Shown: positions 1-5,954, numbered from the stretch's first letter. The stretch is 7,582 bases of DNA from Clostridiales bacterium (GCA_018370615.1 JAGZAC010000072.1:1-7582); one strand, 5' to 3'. Translations and numbers: made by a program. The notes: generated from the sequence alone by a model not told the origin.

Positions 1-367
1 ACTGAAGCTTGTAGGTGTAGTCGTTCACCTTCAAAACACGGTATTGTGTATCCGTGTCCTGAATCTCTCCCGCGATATAATCGTTTAATCCGCTGATTTC
101 CGAAGCAGTATATGTAGGCTTTTCAGATGCCTTCGCCCAAGCATAAACATCCGCCGCAAGACCACTTACAAACTTTAGGGTATTATAATCGCTGGTGCCG
201 TCCCCAGCCTTCAAAAGGATGGACGGCGCATTTTGTACACCCCCCTGATTGGTGGGTACCGTTGCGATGGCGACCTCACCCGCTTTGAGAACAGGATTGT
301 TCGTCGTCCAGTTCTCATAAGTGTCGTATTTCAGTAAAATTCTTGTATTCAGTGTTTTTTCCGCCAT
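1..367 (-). CDS. Phage fibre protein with duplicated N-terminal module (3' end outside window)
   Basis: The gene starts at the ATG at 367 behind an AGGAGG at 375-380, and 122 codons are visible before the window ends. Residues 6-32 (LNTRILLKYD...LKAGEVAI) match the start of the first fibre gene at 2669-1614, including the xNTRIxLxxD block, the KxGEV block and a following K(A/I)GDGT at about 53-58. This resembles the N-terminal module of phage fibre and tropism-determinant-type proteins (Mtd_N/hyaluronidase-like N-terminus); that family assignment is from memory. Residues 67-105 (VSGLAADVYAWAKA, KPTYTASEISGL) resemble linker segments common in gut-phage fibres. It lies 14 bases after the preceding fibre gene. 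The receptor-binding part should lie beyond position 1 and cannot be judged. It is probably a virion-surface fibre, attached through the shared N-terminus. Confidence 0.8.
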   Translation of the reverse strand, partial: MAEKTLNTRILLKYDTYENWTTNNPVLKAGEVAIATVPTNQGGVQNAPSILLKAGDGTSDYNTLKFVSGLAADVYAWAKASEKPTYTASEISGLNDYIAGEIQDTDTQYRVLKVNDYTYKLQ

Positions 368-381
368 AATTTTTCCTCCTA

Positions 382-1599
382 TCAGTCAGCGGCAGACCCG
401 CCGTCTAAAATAAATGCTTCGCCATCTGTTTGTACAAGGGTGTTGACATTTACAGCTGCTACGCTCATTTCTCCTGCCACGTCTATAGATACCTTGTTCT
501 CACCCGACGCAGACTTCACAATTCCCAGACTCTCCCCTGCAATAGGAATGTTCACCGCCTTTTCGGAAATTGCCAGAGCCTGGCCTGCAAGCTTTACAAC
601 CTCAAGGATGTTTGCCTGCGCGCCGCTTTCTATACCTGCAAGCTTTGTTCCCTCTTCATTGGTCATCAGCCGGGAGCCCTCTGCACTGTCCACCTTGCCG
701 GATAGAGCAGCGGAAAGCCCTGTGACCTTGCTCATCGCAATATCAAGAAGCGTGAGCTTCTTGTCTCCATCCACAGCAAACTGATTTGTGTCTACTGCTT
801 CAATGGCGTTGACCTGAGCCCCATCCTCAATATTGCCAAGCTTCGTTCCCTCCGCCTCCGTCATTAGGCGCGAGCCGGATACCTTGTCCACCTTTCCATC
901 CAGCGCCGCAGTGGTAGCATACGCCGATAGGTCAATCGTGCCGCCTAAAACATCCCATGCAGTTCCCGTCCAAGCTACGTTGTCGCCCGCCTGTATATCG
1001 TGGGCTGCATCTGCGCTCTCAATGTTGTAAACATCTCCCAACGCAGCATCCTCCGGTAGGGCGCTGTATGTAGCCACACTGCCTTTATAATGATATACGC
1101 CGCTGATTTTACCATCAATTTCTGTCTTGGTATAAACCTCTGCTTTGTCGGCCTTATCACTTTGCAAATCTTCTACGTCGCTTTGCAGCCCAGTTACAGC
1201 CGCCTGTAGCCCCTCTACCGTCGTCGTGTCAGGCTTTATCCATTCGATTGTACCATCGGATTTTTTGCGTGGCTGCGACCCGCTTTCAGCCGTGTCAAAG
1301 CCGACAATCTGAATCTGTCCGTCTTCTACTGTGATGGAGTTTCCATCCCCGACAGGCACAGACCCCACTGCCTTCAGTGATTTGTCCGGCTGGATAATAT
1401 AAAGCGTTGCCGCACCGCTCTCCACAACGACAAGCCTCTGACCGTAATAATATGTAGTGGTAGAACTGCCCGCTTCCTCTGCAGTGGCAGCAGCACTTGT
1501 GGCACTGGATAGACTGTCAAAGTAGCAGCGGGCATCTAATGGGAACGCTGACGTGGGATTAAAACTTACTGAAAAATTTAATTTTCCAAATTCCGCCAT
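382..1599 (-). CDS. Coiled-coil phage fibre protein with internal repeats
   Basis: This 405-residue protein starts at the ATG at 1599 with a GGGGGTG ribosome site at 1606-1612. Residues 1-80 form a compact N-terminal domain (NPTSAFPLDARCYFDS, YYYGQRLVVVE, ATLYIIQPDKSLKAVG) of the type that anchors fibres to the particle. Residues 127-165 contain a heptad-like run (GLQAAVTGLQSDVEDLQSD) suggesting a trimeric coiled coil. Residues 166-224 resemble a domain often seen in tail fibres (GVYHYKGSVATYSALPEDA, GDVYNIE, NVAWTGTAWDVLGG). Residues 235-264 and 301-330 are a clear duplication (GKVDxxxGSRLMTxxEGTKL). The C-terminus is small and rich in Gly, Ala and Ser, with no obvious lectin or enzyme domain. 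It is a structural fibre; whether it sits on the tail, neck or head cannot be told from sequence. It lies between two fibre genes that share a different N-terminus. Confidence 0.85.
   Translation of the reverse strand: MAEFGKLNFSVSFNPTSAFPLDARCYFDSLSSATSAAATAEEAGSSTTTYYYGQRLVVVESGAATLYIIQPDKSLKAVGSVPVGDGNSITVEDGQIQIVGFDTAESGSQPRKKSDGTIEWIKPDTTTVEGLQAAVTGLQSDVEDLQSDKADKAEVYTKTEIDGKISGVYHYKGSVATYSALPEDAALGDVYNIESADAAHDIQAGDNVAWTGTAWDVLGGTIDLSAYATTAALDGKVDKVSGSRLMTEAEGTKLGNIEDGAQVNAIEAVDTNQFAVDGDKKLTLLDIAMSKVTGLSAALSGKVDSAEGSRLMTNEEGTKLAGIESGAQANILEVVKLAGQALAISEKAVNIPIAGESLGIVKSASGENKVSIDVAGEMSVAAVNVNTLVQTDGEAFILDGGSAAD
610..699 (-). repeat. Fibre repeat unit 2
   Basis: This stretch encodes residues 301-330 of the central fibre (GKVDSAEGSRLMTNEEGTKL, then AGIESGAQAN). 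It is the second copy of a unit found 66 residues earlier. The protein match is strong but many wobble positions differ, so the duplication is old and maintained at protein level. Confidence 0.8.
808..897 (-). repeat. Fibre repeat unit 1
   Basis: This stretch encodes residues 235-264 of the central fibre (GKVDKVSGSRLMTEAEGTKL, then GNIEDGAQVN), the first copy of the unit at 610-699. Such KxDK/RLMT/GTKLxxIExGAQxN repeats are familiar from trimeric phage fibre shafts. Confidence 0.8.
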
Positions 1600-1613
1600 A
1601 TGTCACACCCCCA

Positions 1614-2669
1614 TCAGATTGTCACCGCATACGTATTTGCGGTGTCGTTTGCATTTGCAAAGTCCATTGTATAAACCTTGTAATCGATTGCAGTCGCACC
1701 ATTCGCGCCCTCAACAGAAACGGTGGACTTTGTAAATCCCGATTTAATTTCTGCACTCATGCCATTTACATCCTGTATAGACGTAACATCTCGCAGCGTA
1801 GCAGGATACGCGATAATAACCCGTAGGGCGCCCACGGGAATGGTTACATTAAACTTTGCACCGCTGGCCAATGCTTTCCCAGATTTGCCTGTCAAAGCAC
1901 GAATGGCGTCACTGTCCACCGTCCCTTTTTCTGCAGTCGTTCCATAAAAGGAATTTCTGTATCCCGTGATTGCATTAGAGGTTGCAGACTTTGACCCTGC
2001 TTTGATTTGTCCTGCAGCATAGTCGCCGCCTACATTTGTCACAGGAATCGCGCCATCCCCATAATTTGCCGTCGCTGTAATTTTATAATTTGTTTCGTCC
2101 GTAACGACGACAGCAGGAAAATCTCCACTGGCGTTCACAGAAGAATTCGACGCAGTATCGCTGACGCTCCAGGAGGTAGCTGTAATGCCCGTGTCCGGAC
2201 CGTATTCGTAAGACCCCTTATTCAGAGTCGCCGTATACGAGGGCGTAACGGATGTGCCTACCTCATAAGCCTTTGCCGCACTGACAGTAATGCTCACAGA
2301 CGGCTGCGTAATCACGGGATTTTTCTCCTGCACAAAAATCATATTCCAAACTTCCTTTAGATTTTTGCCATTTGCCGCAATTGTGGCCTGACCGTTTGTG
2401 AGCGTAATATTTCCAATGGCAGACGTTGTTGTCAAATCCTCGCTGAAATAGACCTTTTCCGCGTCGATTTGCTCAATTGTCGCTGCATCGCCGGCGAAGT
2501 ATTCCAGCTGCTCCCATGTTTTTGTACCGTCGCCGATTTTCATCTTGACGGTACCGTCCTCAAGGAATTCAATCCCCACTTCGCCTTTCAGCAATACTTG
2601 CGCACTGTTCGTGAGCCAATTCGCAGAGGAATCGTTTCTGAGAACAATTCTTGTATTAAGTGTCGCCAT
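1614..2669 (-). CDS. Phage fibre/tail-surface protein with Mtd_N-like N-terminus
   Basis: I chose the ATG at 2669 (351 residues) over the one at 2675, because GGAGG lies 8 bases before 2669 but only 2 before 2675, and because MATLNTRI then aligns with MAEKTLNTRI of the third fibre. Residues 3-50 are the shared module (LNTRIVLRNDSSANWLTN, LLKGEVGIEF, KMKIGDGTKTW). The middle, about residues 118-235, is rich in Thr, Ser and Ala with beta-strand patterns (PSVSITVSAAKAYEVGTSVT), suggesting Ig-like or beta-sandwich domains. The C-terminal third (GYRNSFYGTTAEKG, FNVTIPVGALRVIIAYPATL, VEGANGATAIDYKVYT) looks like a globular beta domain recurring in gut-phage fibre proteins; I recognise the style but cannot name the family. 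Its start overlaps the end of the preceding gene by 14 bases, suggesting coupled translation. Likely role: receptor binding or particle decoration. Confidence 0.82.
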   Translation of the reverse strand: MATLNTRIVLRNDSSANWLTNSAQVLLKGEVGIEFLEDGTVKMKIGDGTKTWEQLEYFAGDAATIEQIDAEKVYFSEDLTTTSAIGNITLTNGQATIAANGKNLKEVWNMIFVQEKNPVITQPSVSITVSAAKAYEVGTSVTPSYTATLNKGSYEYGPDTGITATSWSVSDTASNSSVNASGDFPAVVVTDETNYKITATANYGDGAIPVTNVGGDYAAGQIKAGSKSATSNAITGYRNSFYGTTAEKGTVDSDAIRALTGKSGKALASGAKFNVTIPVGALRVIIAYPATLRDVTSIQDVNGMSAEIKSGFTKSTVSVEGANGATAIDYKVYTMDFANANDTANTYAVTI

Positions 2670-3015
2670 GTGCATTGCCTCCGTTAATCAATTCTATATC
2701 CTCCATTTCGCTTGTCTCTCCCAAAACCTCATAGATAAGTTTTGTGGGATTCCACTGATATATCAGTTTTTCTTCCTGCGCTTTATATATCACTTCCACA
2801 CTTCCCACAGATGGAAAGTCATAATGTGTATTTGCATTGAACACGCCCCCTGCATCGGTTTTGCCCTTTGCATATACCTGCCTGATTTTGTCGCCGTATT
2901 CCTTCGTATCAGTATCATACGGTACTGCAATACCGCTCTCCTCAATGGCGGTTTTTATGCCGTCGAAATCAGAGATTGCCTGTTCAATATTTCGTTTCAG
3001 CTTTAGCTTAGCAAT
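2656..3015 (-). CDS. Small virion/fibre-adaptor-like protein, N-terminus disrupted by frame change
   Basis: This frame encodes about 119 residues (AKLKLKRNIEQAISDFDGIK, then YGDKIRQVYAKGKTDAGGVF, then VIYKAQEEKLIYQWNPTKL) and ends at TAA 2656-2658. No ATG, GTG or TTG begins the full stretch. The first in-frame standard start is the GTG at 2844, which would remove the first half. The open frame begins after a TGA, and an ATT at 3015 follows GGTGAGG by only 4 bases. The upstream mini-ORF (3059-3003) would run straight into this frame if one G were added at 3019-3021, giving a protein of about 130-135 residues. I favour a single-base deletion or sequence error in one original gene. ATT initiation is the alternative. 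The VIYKAxEExxIYQWN pattern resembles small proteins next to fibre genes, so an adaptor or baseplate/neck role is inferred. Confidence 0.6.
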   Translation of the reverse strand: MAKLKLKRNIEQAISDFDGIKTAIEESGIAVPYDTDTKEYGDKIRQVYAKGKTDAGGVFNANTHYDFPSVGSVEVIYKAQEEKLIYQWNPTKLIYEVLGETSEMEDIELINGGNAHGDT

Positions 3016-3059
3016 GAGCCCTCACCATCCAATCTGCCCGCATATTCTTCATCCATCAT
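3003..3059 (-). pseudogene. 5' fragment of the small virion protein gene (before the frame break)
   Basis: Starting at ATG 3059 (or 3056), this reads MMDEEYAGRLDGEG and then leaves frame to SLLS and TAA at 3005-3003. The start overlaps the stop of the preceding neck gene, the same tight overlap seen at other junctions in this operon, which argues that it is the true original start. Adding one base in the CCC at 3019-3021 (plus strand) fuses it to the frame ending at 2656. It could instead be a short leader peptide, but the fit as an N-terminus is better. Confidence 0.5.
3020..3033. repeat. 14-base direct repeat, copy A (at the frame break)
   Basis: CCTCACCATCCAAT on the plus strand is identical to 3542-3555. 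On the coding strand it encodes LDGE and contains GGTGAGG, a ribosome-site-like run. The frame break in the small virion gene lies within or immediately beside it, at 3019-3021. Confidence 0.75.
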
Positions 3060-3534
3060 TTATCGCTTCAAAATCTATCTCATCAATTGTTCCGGTGTCT
3101 TCCACTGGGTCCTCCACCTCATCATATAGCCATAGATAGCAGTCAAAGCCATACGTGTACATGTACCCCACTGTCAGTAGGCTGCTCCTGTCTGTAACGC
3201 TCCCCACAGACTGTACAATAATATTATGGTCACTCAGGTAAACCGTCCCAACTGTATCCAGCCACGTTCTGGCCTTGTTTGCAATAGACGCCGCCTCTAT
3301 GTAGTCCGTGGAATGGGCGGAAAAACTGTAAGTCTGTATAAACGGCTTGCGCAGCTTCCCATCGTCCCATCTTCCATATGTTCCTCTGTTTTCATCCATA
3401 AAAGTGGTGATGGAATACGACATATAAGGGAGAGGCGGGGGTTCCTTATCTTGATTTGTCCGGACGATGATGCAGTCCAGATATTTTCGAAGCCCCGTTA
3501 TCAAGCACATTCTTGTATCTTCAAAGTTTATCAT
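3049..3534 (-). CDS. Neck / tail-terminator-like protein (LIC_12616/gp12-type)
   Basis: This 161-residue protein starts at ATG 3534, which overlaps the upstream stop as ATGA, with GGTGAGG upstream as ribosome site. Features include an early helix (MINFEDTRMCLITGLRKYLD), a PPxPYMSYSIT turn at about 33-42, a central FIQTYSFSAHSTDYIEAASI segment followed by a helix ending in WLD, and a C-terminal YMYTYGFDCYLWLYDEVED. This order (small N-terminal helix, PPxPYxxY, central xSxSxHSxDxxEAxxIA) recalls phage tail-terminator or neck-terminator proteins annotated as LIC_12616 family. Such proteins close the neck and receive the tail. The very acidic C-terminus (EVEDPVEDTGTIDEIDFEAI) is notable. The assignment rests on motif style and position after the gp10-like gene; the exact family is not certain. 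Confidence 0.7.
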   Translation of the reverse strand: MINFEDTRMCLITGLRKYLDCIIVRTNQDKEPPPLPYMSYSITTFMDENRGTYGRWDDGKLRKPFIQTYSFSAHSTDYIEAASIANKARTWLDTVGTVYLSDHNIIVQSVGSVTDRSSLLTVGYMYTYGFDCYLWLYDEVEDPVEDTGTIDEIDFEAINDG

Positions 3535-4058
3535 TCCATCGCCTCACCATCCAATAGTATTCCATCCAAGCGCTTTTCCAGACGGTCAACATCGGCAAAC
3601 GGGTCCACCACCGGAGCCGGTTCTTCCTCCTCTGTCAGTACGCCATCCAAACGCTTCTCCAATTCTCTGAAGTCTTTGGTGGAATCATATTTCGGATATG
3701 CTTCCTTAAACGCCGATACATATTTGAGCGTGTACATATAAACTCCTGTAAATACCGCGTTTTCTGTACAATCTGTAATGCTGTATACCTTGCCGTCATG
3801 AACAACTTGCGATGTTCGCAACGCTTCCTCTAAGGGCTCCAATAGAAAAAGACGCTTATCCTGTGCAGATAGCGTCCCCTCCGACCGGTATACTCGATTT
3901 TCAGCAAAATTGATAATTGCTCCCTGTAGCTCTGTCTTTATAGGCGTATTGCTGATAAAATCTCCACTTTCGTTATAGTAGCCCTCTGTAAACGTCAACG
4001 CCTCAAACAGGGACTGATACTTTTGAATCAATCGTTCAAAATGAAAGTATTGCGGCAT
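3531..4058 (-). CDS. Head-completion/stopper-region protein with C-terminal LEKRLDG repeats
   Basis: This 175-residue protein starts at ATG 4058, overlapping the upstream TAA as TAATG, with GGAGGG at 4066-4071. Position between the gp10-like and neck-terminator genes suggests a head-tail joining role; I do not recognise a named domain. Residues 1-135 look globular with mixed helices and strands (FHFERLIQKYQSLFEALTF, ELQGAIINFAENRVYRSEG, VYSITDCTENAVFTGVYMYT). The C-terminal tail carries two LEKRLDG copies, about residues 132-138 and 158-164, separated by an acidic Pro-containing linker (EEEEPAPVVDPFADVDR) and followed by ILLDGEAME. Those copies are also a DNA repeat (19 bases, 17 identical). 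The tail is likely flexible and may bind a partner through RLDG-type motifs. Confidence 0.65.
   Translation of the reverse strand: MPQYFHFERLIQKYQSLFEALTFTEGYYNESGDFISNTPIKTELQGAIINFAENRVYRSEGTLSAQDKRLFLLEPLEEALRTSQVVHDGKVYSITDCTENAVFTGVYMYTLKYVSAFKEAYPKYDSTKDFRELEKRLDGVLTEEEEPAPVVDPFADVDRLEKRLDGILLDGEAME
3542..3555. repeat. 14-base direct repeat, copy B
   Basis: This copy is identical to 3020-3033. Here it encodes LDGE at the end of the 175-residue protein, and its GGTGAGG lies 7 bases before the ATG of the neck gene at 3534, so it serves as both coding sequence and ribosome site. Confidence 0.75.
3562..3580 (-). repeat. LEKRLDG-coding repeat, copy 2
   Basis: Nineteen bases encode the second LEKRLDG in the 175-residue protein. 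They match copy 1 at 3643-3661 at 17 of 19 positions. Confidence 0.65.
3643..3661 (-). repeat. LEKRLDG-coding repeat, copy 1
   Basis: Nineteen bases encode the first LEKRLDG of the 175-residue protein. The copies are 81 bases apart, a multiple of three, so the reading frame is preserved. Confidence 0.65.
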
Positions 4059-4558
4059 TACTTGACCCTCCAGGAGATTCCCTCAATCATGTTTCCGGTG
4101 TCCACCAGCGGATTAGACGAGCCCTTTTGCTCAACAGTGTAGGGATGATTGGATGGCTTCGATAGGTCACGGGCATATGCTTTGATTTTGGTGGACAGCA
4201 TCTCCCCAATCAAGTCGAAAAGCTGTTCTTCACTCATTTGACCGCTTAAAACCTGCCCGACTGCCCTTCCCGCCTTCTCCATCACGCCGTCGATTTCCTT
4301 ATCGTGCCCGCTGCGGAGAAAGCTGCGCTCCGGGATTCGTATCACCGTGGTGTCCTTTCGCAAATGCAGCCCTTTTGCGTGCAAAAAGGCCCGCATTTTG
4401 GGCGTAACCTTTATATTGCAGCCATACTCGTGAATGGCTGCCAGCCATTTGTGCTCTCCTTCGATGCAGCCCACCTCAATGCTTTTCCCGTTTAATACCT
4501 CTATCTGGCGGAGCATCTCTGGAAATTTGTCCTTCTTCGTCTTGTAGCGCACCCCCAC
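4058..4558 (-). CDS. HK97-gp10-like head-tail joining protein
   Basis: About 166 residues in the frame ending at TAA 4058-4060. I chose GTG 4558 because AGAGG lies 8 bases upstream of it. GTG 4567 would add MSF but sits directly against the same ribosome site. Diagnostic stretches are LAAIHEYGCNIKVTP near residue 40, IPERSFLRSGHDKE near 75-90, and the ending NPLVDTGNMIEGISWRV. The sequence G-x-IHEYG, IPxRSFLR and LVDTGxMxxxIxW is the usual pattern of HK97 gp10-like/minor tail or head-tail joining proteins, and the length fits that group. It follows the connector-like gene and overlaps the next gene by one base-sharing TAATG. Likely role: completing the head-tail interface in the cytoplasm during assembly. 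Confidence 0.8.
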   Translation of the reverse strand: MGVRYKTKKDKFPEMLRQIEVLNGKSIEVGCIEGEHKWLAAIHEYGCNIKVTPKMRAFLHAKGLHLRKDTTVIRIPERSFLRSGHDKEIDGVMEKAGRAVGQVLSGQMSEEQLFDLIGEMLSTKIKAYARDLSKPSNHPYTVEQKGSSNPLVDTGNMIEGISWRVK

Positions 4559-4587
4559 GAAGCTCACCTCTCATCAAAACCATTTTA

Positions 4588-4944
4588 TTATTTCCACCGG
4601 TTCTTCGCCGAAATAAAGCGAACGCTGCTTTTTAGGTAAGGCGCAAGCAGCTCCTGGGCAAATTGCCATAACAAAGCGGACTTATCACTGCTGTCAAAGG
4701 ATTGACTCAGCCCTTCAATCGATTCACTGGACACACCTGTGCTCAGCATCTGAATATCAAAAAACTTGGAAAGAAACAATTTTACGCAGGACGGCAAGGC
4801 CTCTAAATCTTCCTCCCGATGCATATCAAACACAAGCGTAGTGTTCGCAAGCACCCACTCCAAACCGCTCTCTATGATTAAAGCGGTTCGGTCATCTATC
4901 GGAGAAATTCCCAGCCTCAGATGCGCTATCTGTTCCTTTGTCAT
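4588..4944 (-). CDS. Head-tail connector-like protein
   Basis: This 118-residue protein starts at ATG 4944, with AAGGTGG 9 bases upstream; a TTG at 4953 would add three residues but sits on the ribosome site. The sequence is mostly helical: MTKEQIAHLRLGISPIDDRT, then IIESGLEWVLANTTL, then LEALPSCVKLFLSKFFDIQM, a Ser-rich turn, and SALLWQFAQELLAPYLKSSV. Size, helical pattern with a central loop, and position between the capsid and the gp10-like gene match small head-tail connector (gp6/gp15-like adaptor) proteins that sit under the portal. No single decisive motif is visible, so the call depends on context. Its first 53 bases overlap the end of the preceding small gene in another frame, which implies coupled translation. 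Confidence 0.65.
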   Translation of the reverse strand: MTKEQIAHLRLGISPIDDRTALIIESGLEWVLANTTLVFDMHREEDLEALPSCVKLFLSKFFDIQMLSTGVSSESIEGLSQSFDSSDKSALLWQFAQELLAPYLKSSVRFISAKNRWK

Positions 4945-5143
4945 GCAAACCAACCACCTTTTCTACGGGTTTTGTAGGCTCTGCAGCAGGATTTTCCTTT
5001 TCCAAGGACGCTTTCTTGCCTGTCACGGACTTCGGCCTCTTTGCGGCGGCTGCAGGAGGAGCGGCAGCTTCTTTCGGCGCTGCCTTTTTCATGCTTGTTC
5101 CGCCCAGCCGCATAGCCGTCACCTTATCCCAAAAGATTCCCAT
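4892..5143 (-). CDS. Small low-complexity Lys/Ala/Pro-rich head-region protein
   Basis: This 83-residue protein starts at ATG 5143, with the start sharing a base with the upstream stop (TAATG) and GGGGGG about 7 bases before it. The N-terminus MGIFWDKVTAMRLGG is followed by a Lys/Ala/Pro-rich, strongly basic region (KKAAPKEAAAPPAAAAKRPK, then TGKKASLEKENPAAEPTKP) that is almost certainly disordered. It resembles histone H1-like or alanine-proline-lysine tails in composition only. The longer open frame back to 5320 is rejected because its extra part overlaps the upstream gene and lacks a suitable ribosome site. I do not recognise a family. A nucleic-acid-binding or scaffold-like role in the head is possible but unproven. 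Confidence 0.6.
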   Translation of the reverse strand: MGIFWDKVTAMRLGGTSMKKAAPKEAAAPPAAAAKRPKSVTGKKASLEKENPAAEPTKPVEKVVGLHDKGTDSASEAGNFSDR

Positions 5144-5295
5144 TATTTCACCCCCCGTCTCTTCGGCTTTCCCTCTGCTGCTTCTTCCATGGGCCTTTCT
5201 TCCTTTCCCTCCTCTGCTGCTTTCATCGGAGTATTTGCAGGATAAAAGGTACCATTGTAAATGACAGCATGGGGAAACGCTTTCATTTTCTCCAT
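5143..5295 (-). CDS. Small conserved-looking phage protein, 50 residues
   Basis: The frame runs from ATG 5295 to TAA 5143-5145 with GGAGGTGG at 5301-5308, an excellent ribosome site 5 bases away. The product begins MEKMKAFPHAVIYNGTFYPA, giving a small beta-type segment (AVIYNGTFYPANTP), then an acidic stretch (EEGKEERPMEEAAEGK) and a basic end (PKRRGVK). Such small proteins with xVIYNGxFYPAxTPI are, from memory, found downstream of capsid genes in other Firmicutes phages, but I cannot name a family. It is the first gene after the moron terminator. The ribosome site, one-base overlap with the next gene and codon pattern support a real gene. Function unknown. Confidence 0.65.
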   Translation of the reverse strand: MEKMKAFPHAVIYNGTFYPANTPMKAAEEGKEERPMEEAAEGKPKRRGVK

Positions 5296-5310
5296 TCAAA
5301 CCACCTCCAA

Positions 5311-5339
5311 TAAAAAACACACCCGTCCAGGTGTGTTTT
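5311..5339 (-). terminator. Intrinsic terminator of the lipoprotein unit
   Basis: AAAACACACC and GGTGTGTTTT form a perfect 10-bp stem (5314-5323 with 5330-5339) around a 6-base loop. On the minus strand the 3' arm continues into TTTTTTA, a good U-tract. On the plus strand the tract is only four T before C, so it is mainly a minus-strand terminator. It lies 57 bases after the lipoprotein stop and only about 16 bases before the next gene's start codon, so late transcripts crossing from the capsid gene must read through it. Confidence 0.85.
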
Positions 5340-5396
5340 CGTTTCTCGATTGTCCTATACGATTCCTTTATGCATCCACTGCATCCTAGGGTCCGT

Positions 5397-5948
5397 TTAA
5401 TAATCGAACCCCCTATAGCTTTTTGTTATGTAATCATATTCCATCCATGCATCTACACTTTCATCCTCACTGTGATAGTTGCATTCTATTGTCATATCAT
5501 AGGAATCGGCCAGTTCTTCTTCTGTCGCGGATATTTGTCCAATATACTCGCCATTTTCATCATAGCCGTCTTTCGTAAAGCCCACTGCCTCCGATGTTTC
5601 ACCGGGAGCAATGTCCCTCTGAAAAGCGTAGGCTCCAATGATTTCATCCGACCCGTTCACTGCTTTGTTGTACTCCACGCCGGATATAATATAGTCAGAA
5701 TTGTTTTTTACCCAGAACACCGGCTCGCCATCCACTACATCCGTAAAAATTTCCAAATCTTCTACTTTCACACGTATGTTTTCCGCTTCCGCTTCCTCGT
5801 CTGAAGTGGCTTTTTCTGTAGTTTCTTCACCCTGCGTAGTTTCTTCTGCTGTGGTGCTATCCTGTGTTCCTTCATTCTCCGATTTTCCACAAGCAGTCAG
5901 GGATGCTAACAGCAATACCAAAACAAACAGCGTAAAAATCCTTTTCAT
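5397..5948 (-). CDS. Secreted lipoprotein, probable prophage moron
   Basis: This 183-residue protein starts at ATG 5948 with AGGAG about 6-7 bases upstream; an upstream GTG at 6032 is not credible because it would place 28 residues before the signal peptide. Residues 1-20 are a classic lipoprotein signal (MKRI, hydrophobic FTLFVLVLLLAS, lipobox LTAC with Cys20 as the lipidated residue). Residues 21-56 form a Thr/Glu-rich linker (STTAEETTQGEETTEKATSD) that would extend the domain from the membrane. The rest is an acidic domain (VEDLEIFTDVVDGEPVFWVK, YIISGVEYN, IAPGETSEAVGF, YDMTIECNYH), with a beta-sandwich look (FxxxAPGE, like small Gram-positive lipoprotein domains). It has its own promoter and terminator and interrupts a structural operon. 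Lysogenic conversion or superinfection exclusion is inferred; no specific function is visible. Confidence 0.85.
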   Translation of the reverse strand: MKRIFTLFVLVLLLASLTACGKSENEGTQDSTTAEETTQGEETTEKATSDEEAEAENIRVKVEDLEIFTDVVDGEPVFWVKNNSDYIISGVEYNKAVNGSDEIIGAYAFQRDIAPGETSEAVGFTKDGYDENGEYIGQISATEEELADSYDMTIECNYHSEDESVDAWMEYDYITKSYRGFDY

Positions 5949-5954
5949 AGAGCG

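Noticed and set aside
430..1030. Plus-strand open frames opposite the central fibre gene
   Set aside because: They are antisense to a clear fibre gene, lack convincing ribosome sites, and translate to compositions without recognisable domains.
3015..3030. Programmed -1 frameshifting to join the two parts of the small virion gene
   Set aside because: No X-XXY-YYZ slippery heptamer is present and no clear downstream stimulatory hairpin was seen; a base deletion or sequence error is simpler.
4766..5264. Two long plus-strand open frames over the small head genes
   Set aside because: They are the complement of the Lys/Ala/Pro-rich and connector genes; their Phe/Ser/Ala-rich products reflect that composition, and no plus-strand promoter or ribosome site is evident.
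5143..5320. Longer start (to 5320) for the low-complexity head protein
   Set aside because: The added part runs through the terminator and the 50-residue gene in another frame; ATG 5143 has a G-rich ribosome site and the TAATG overlap typical of this operon.
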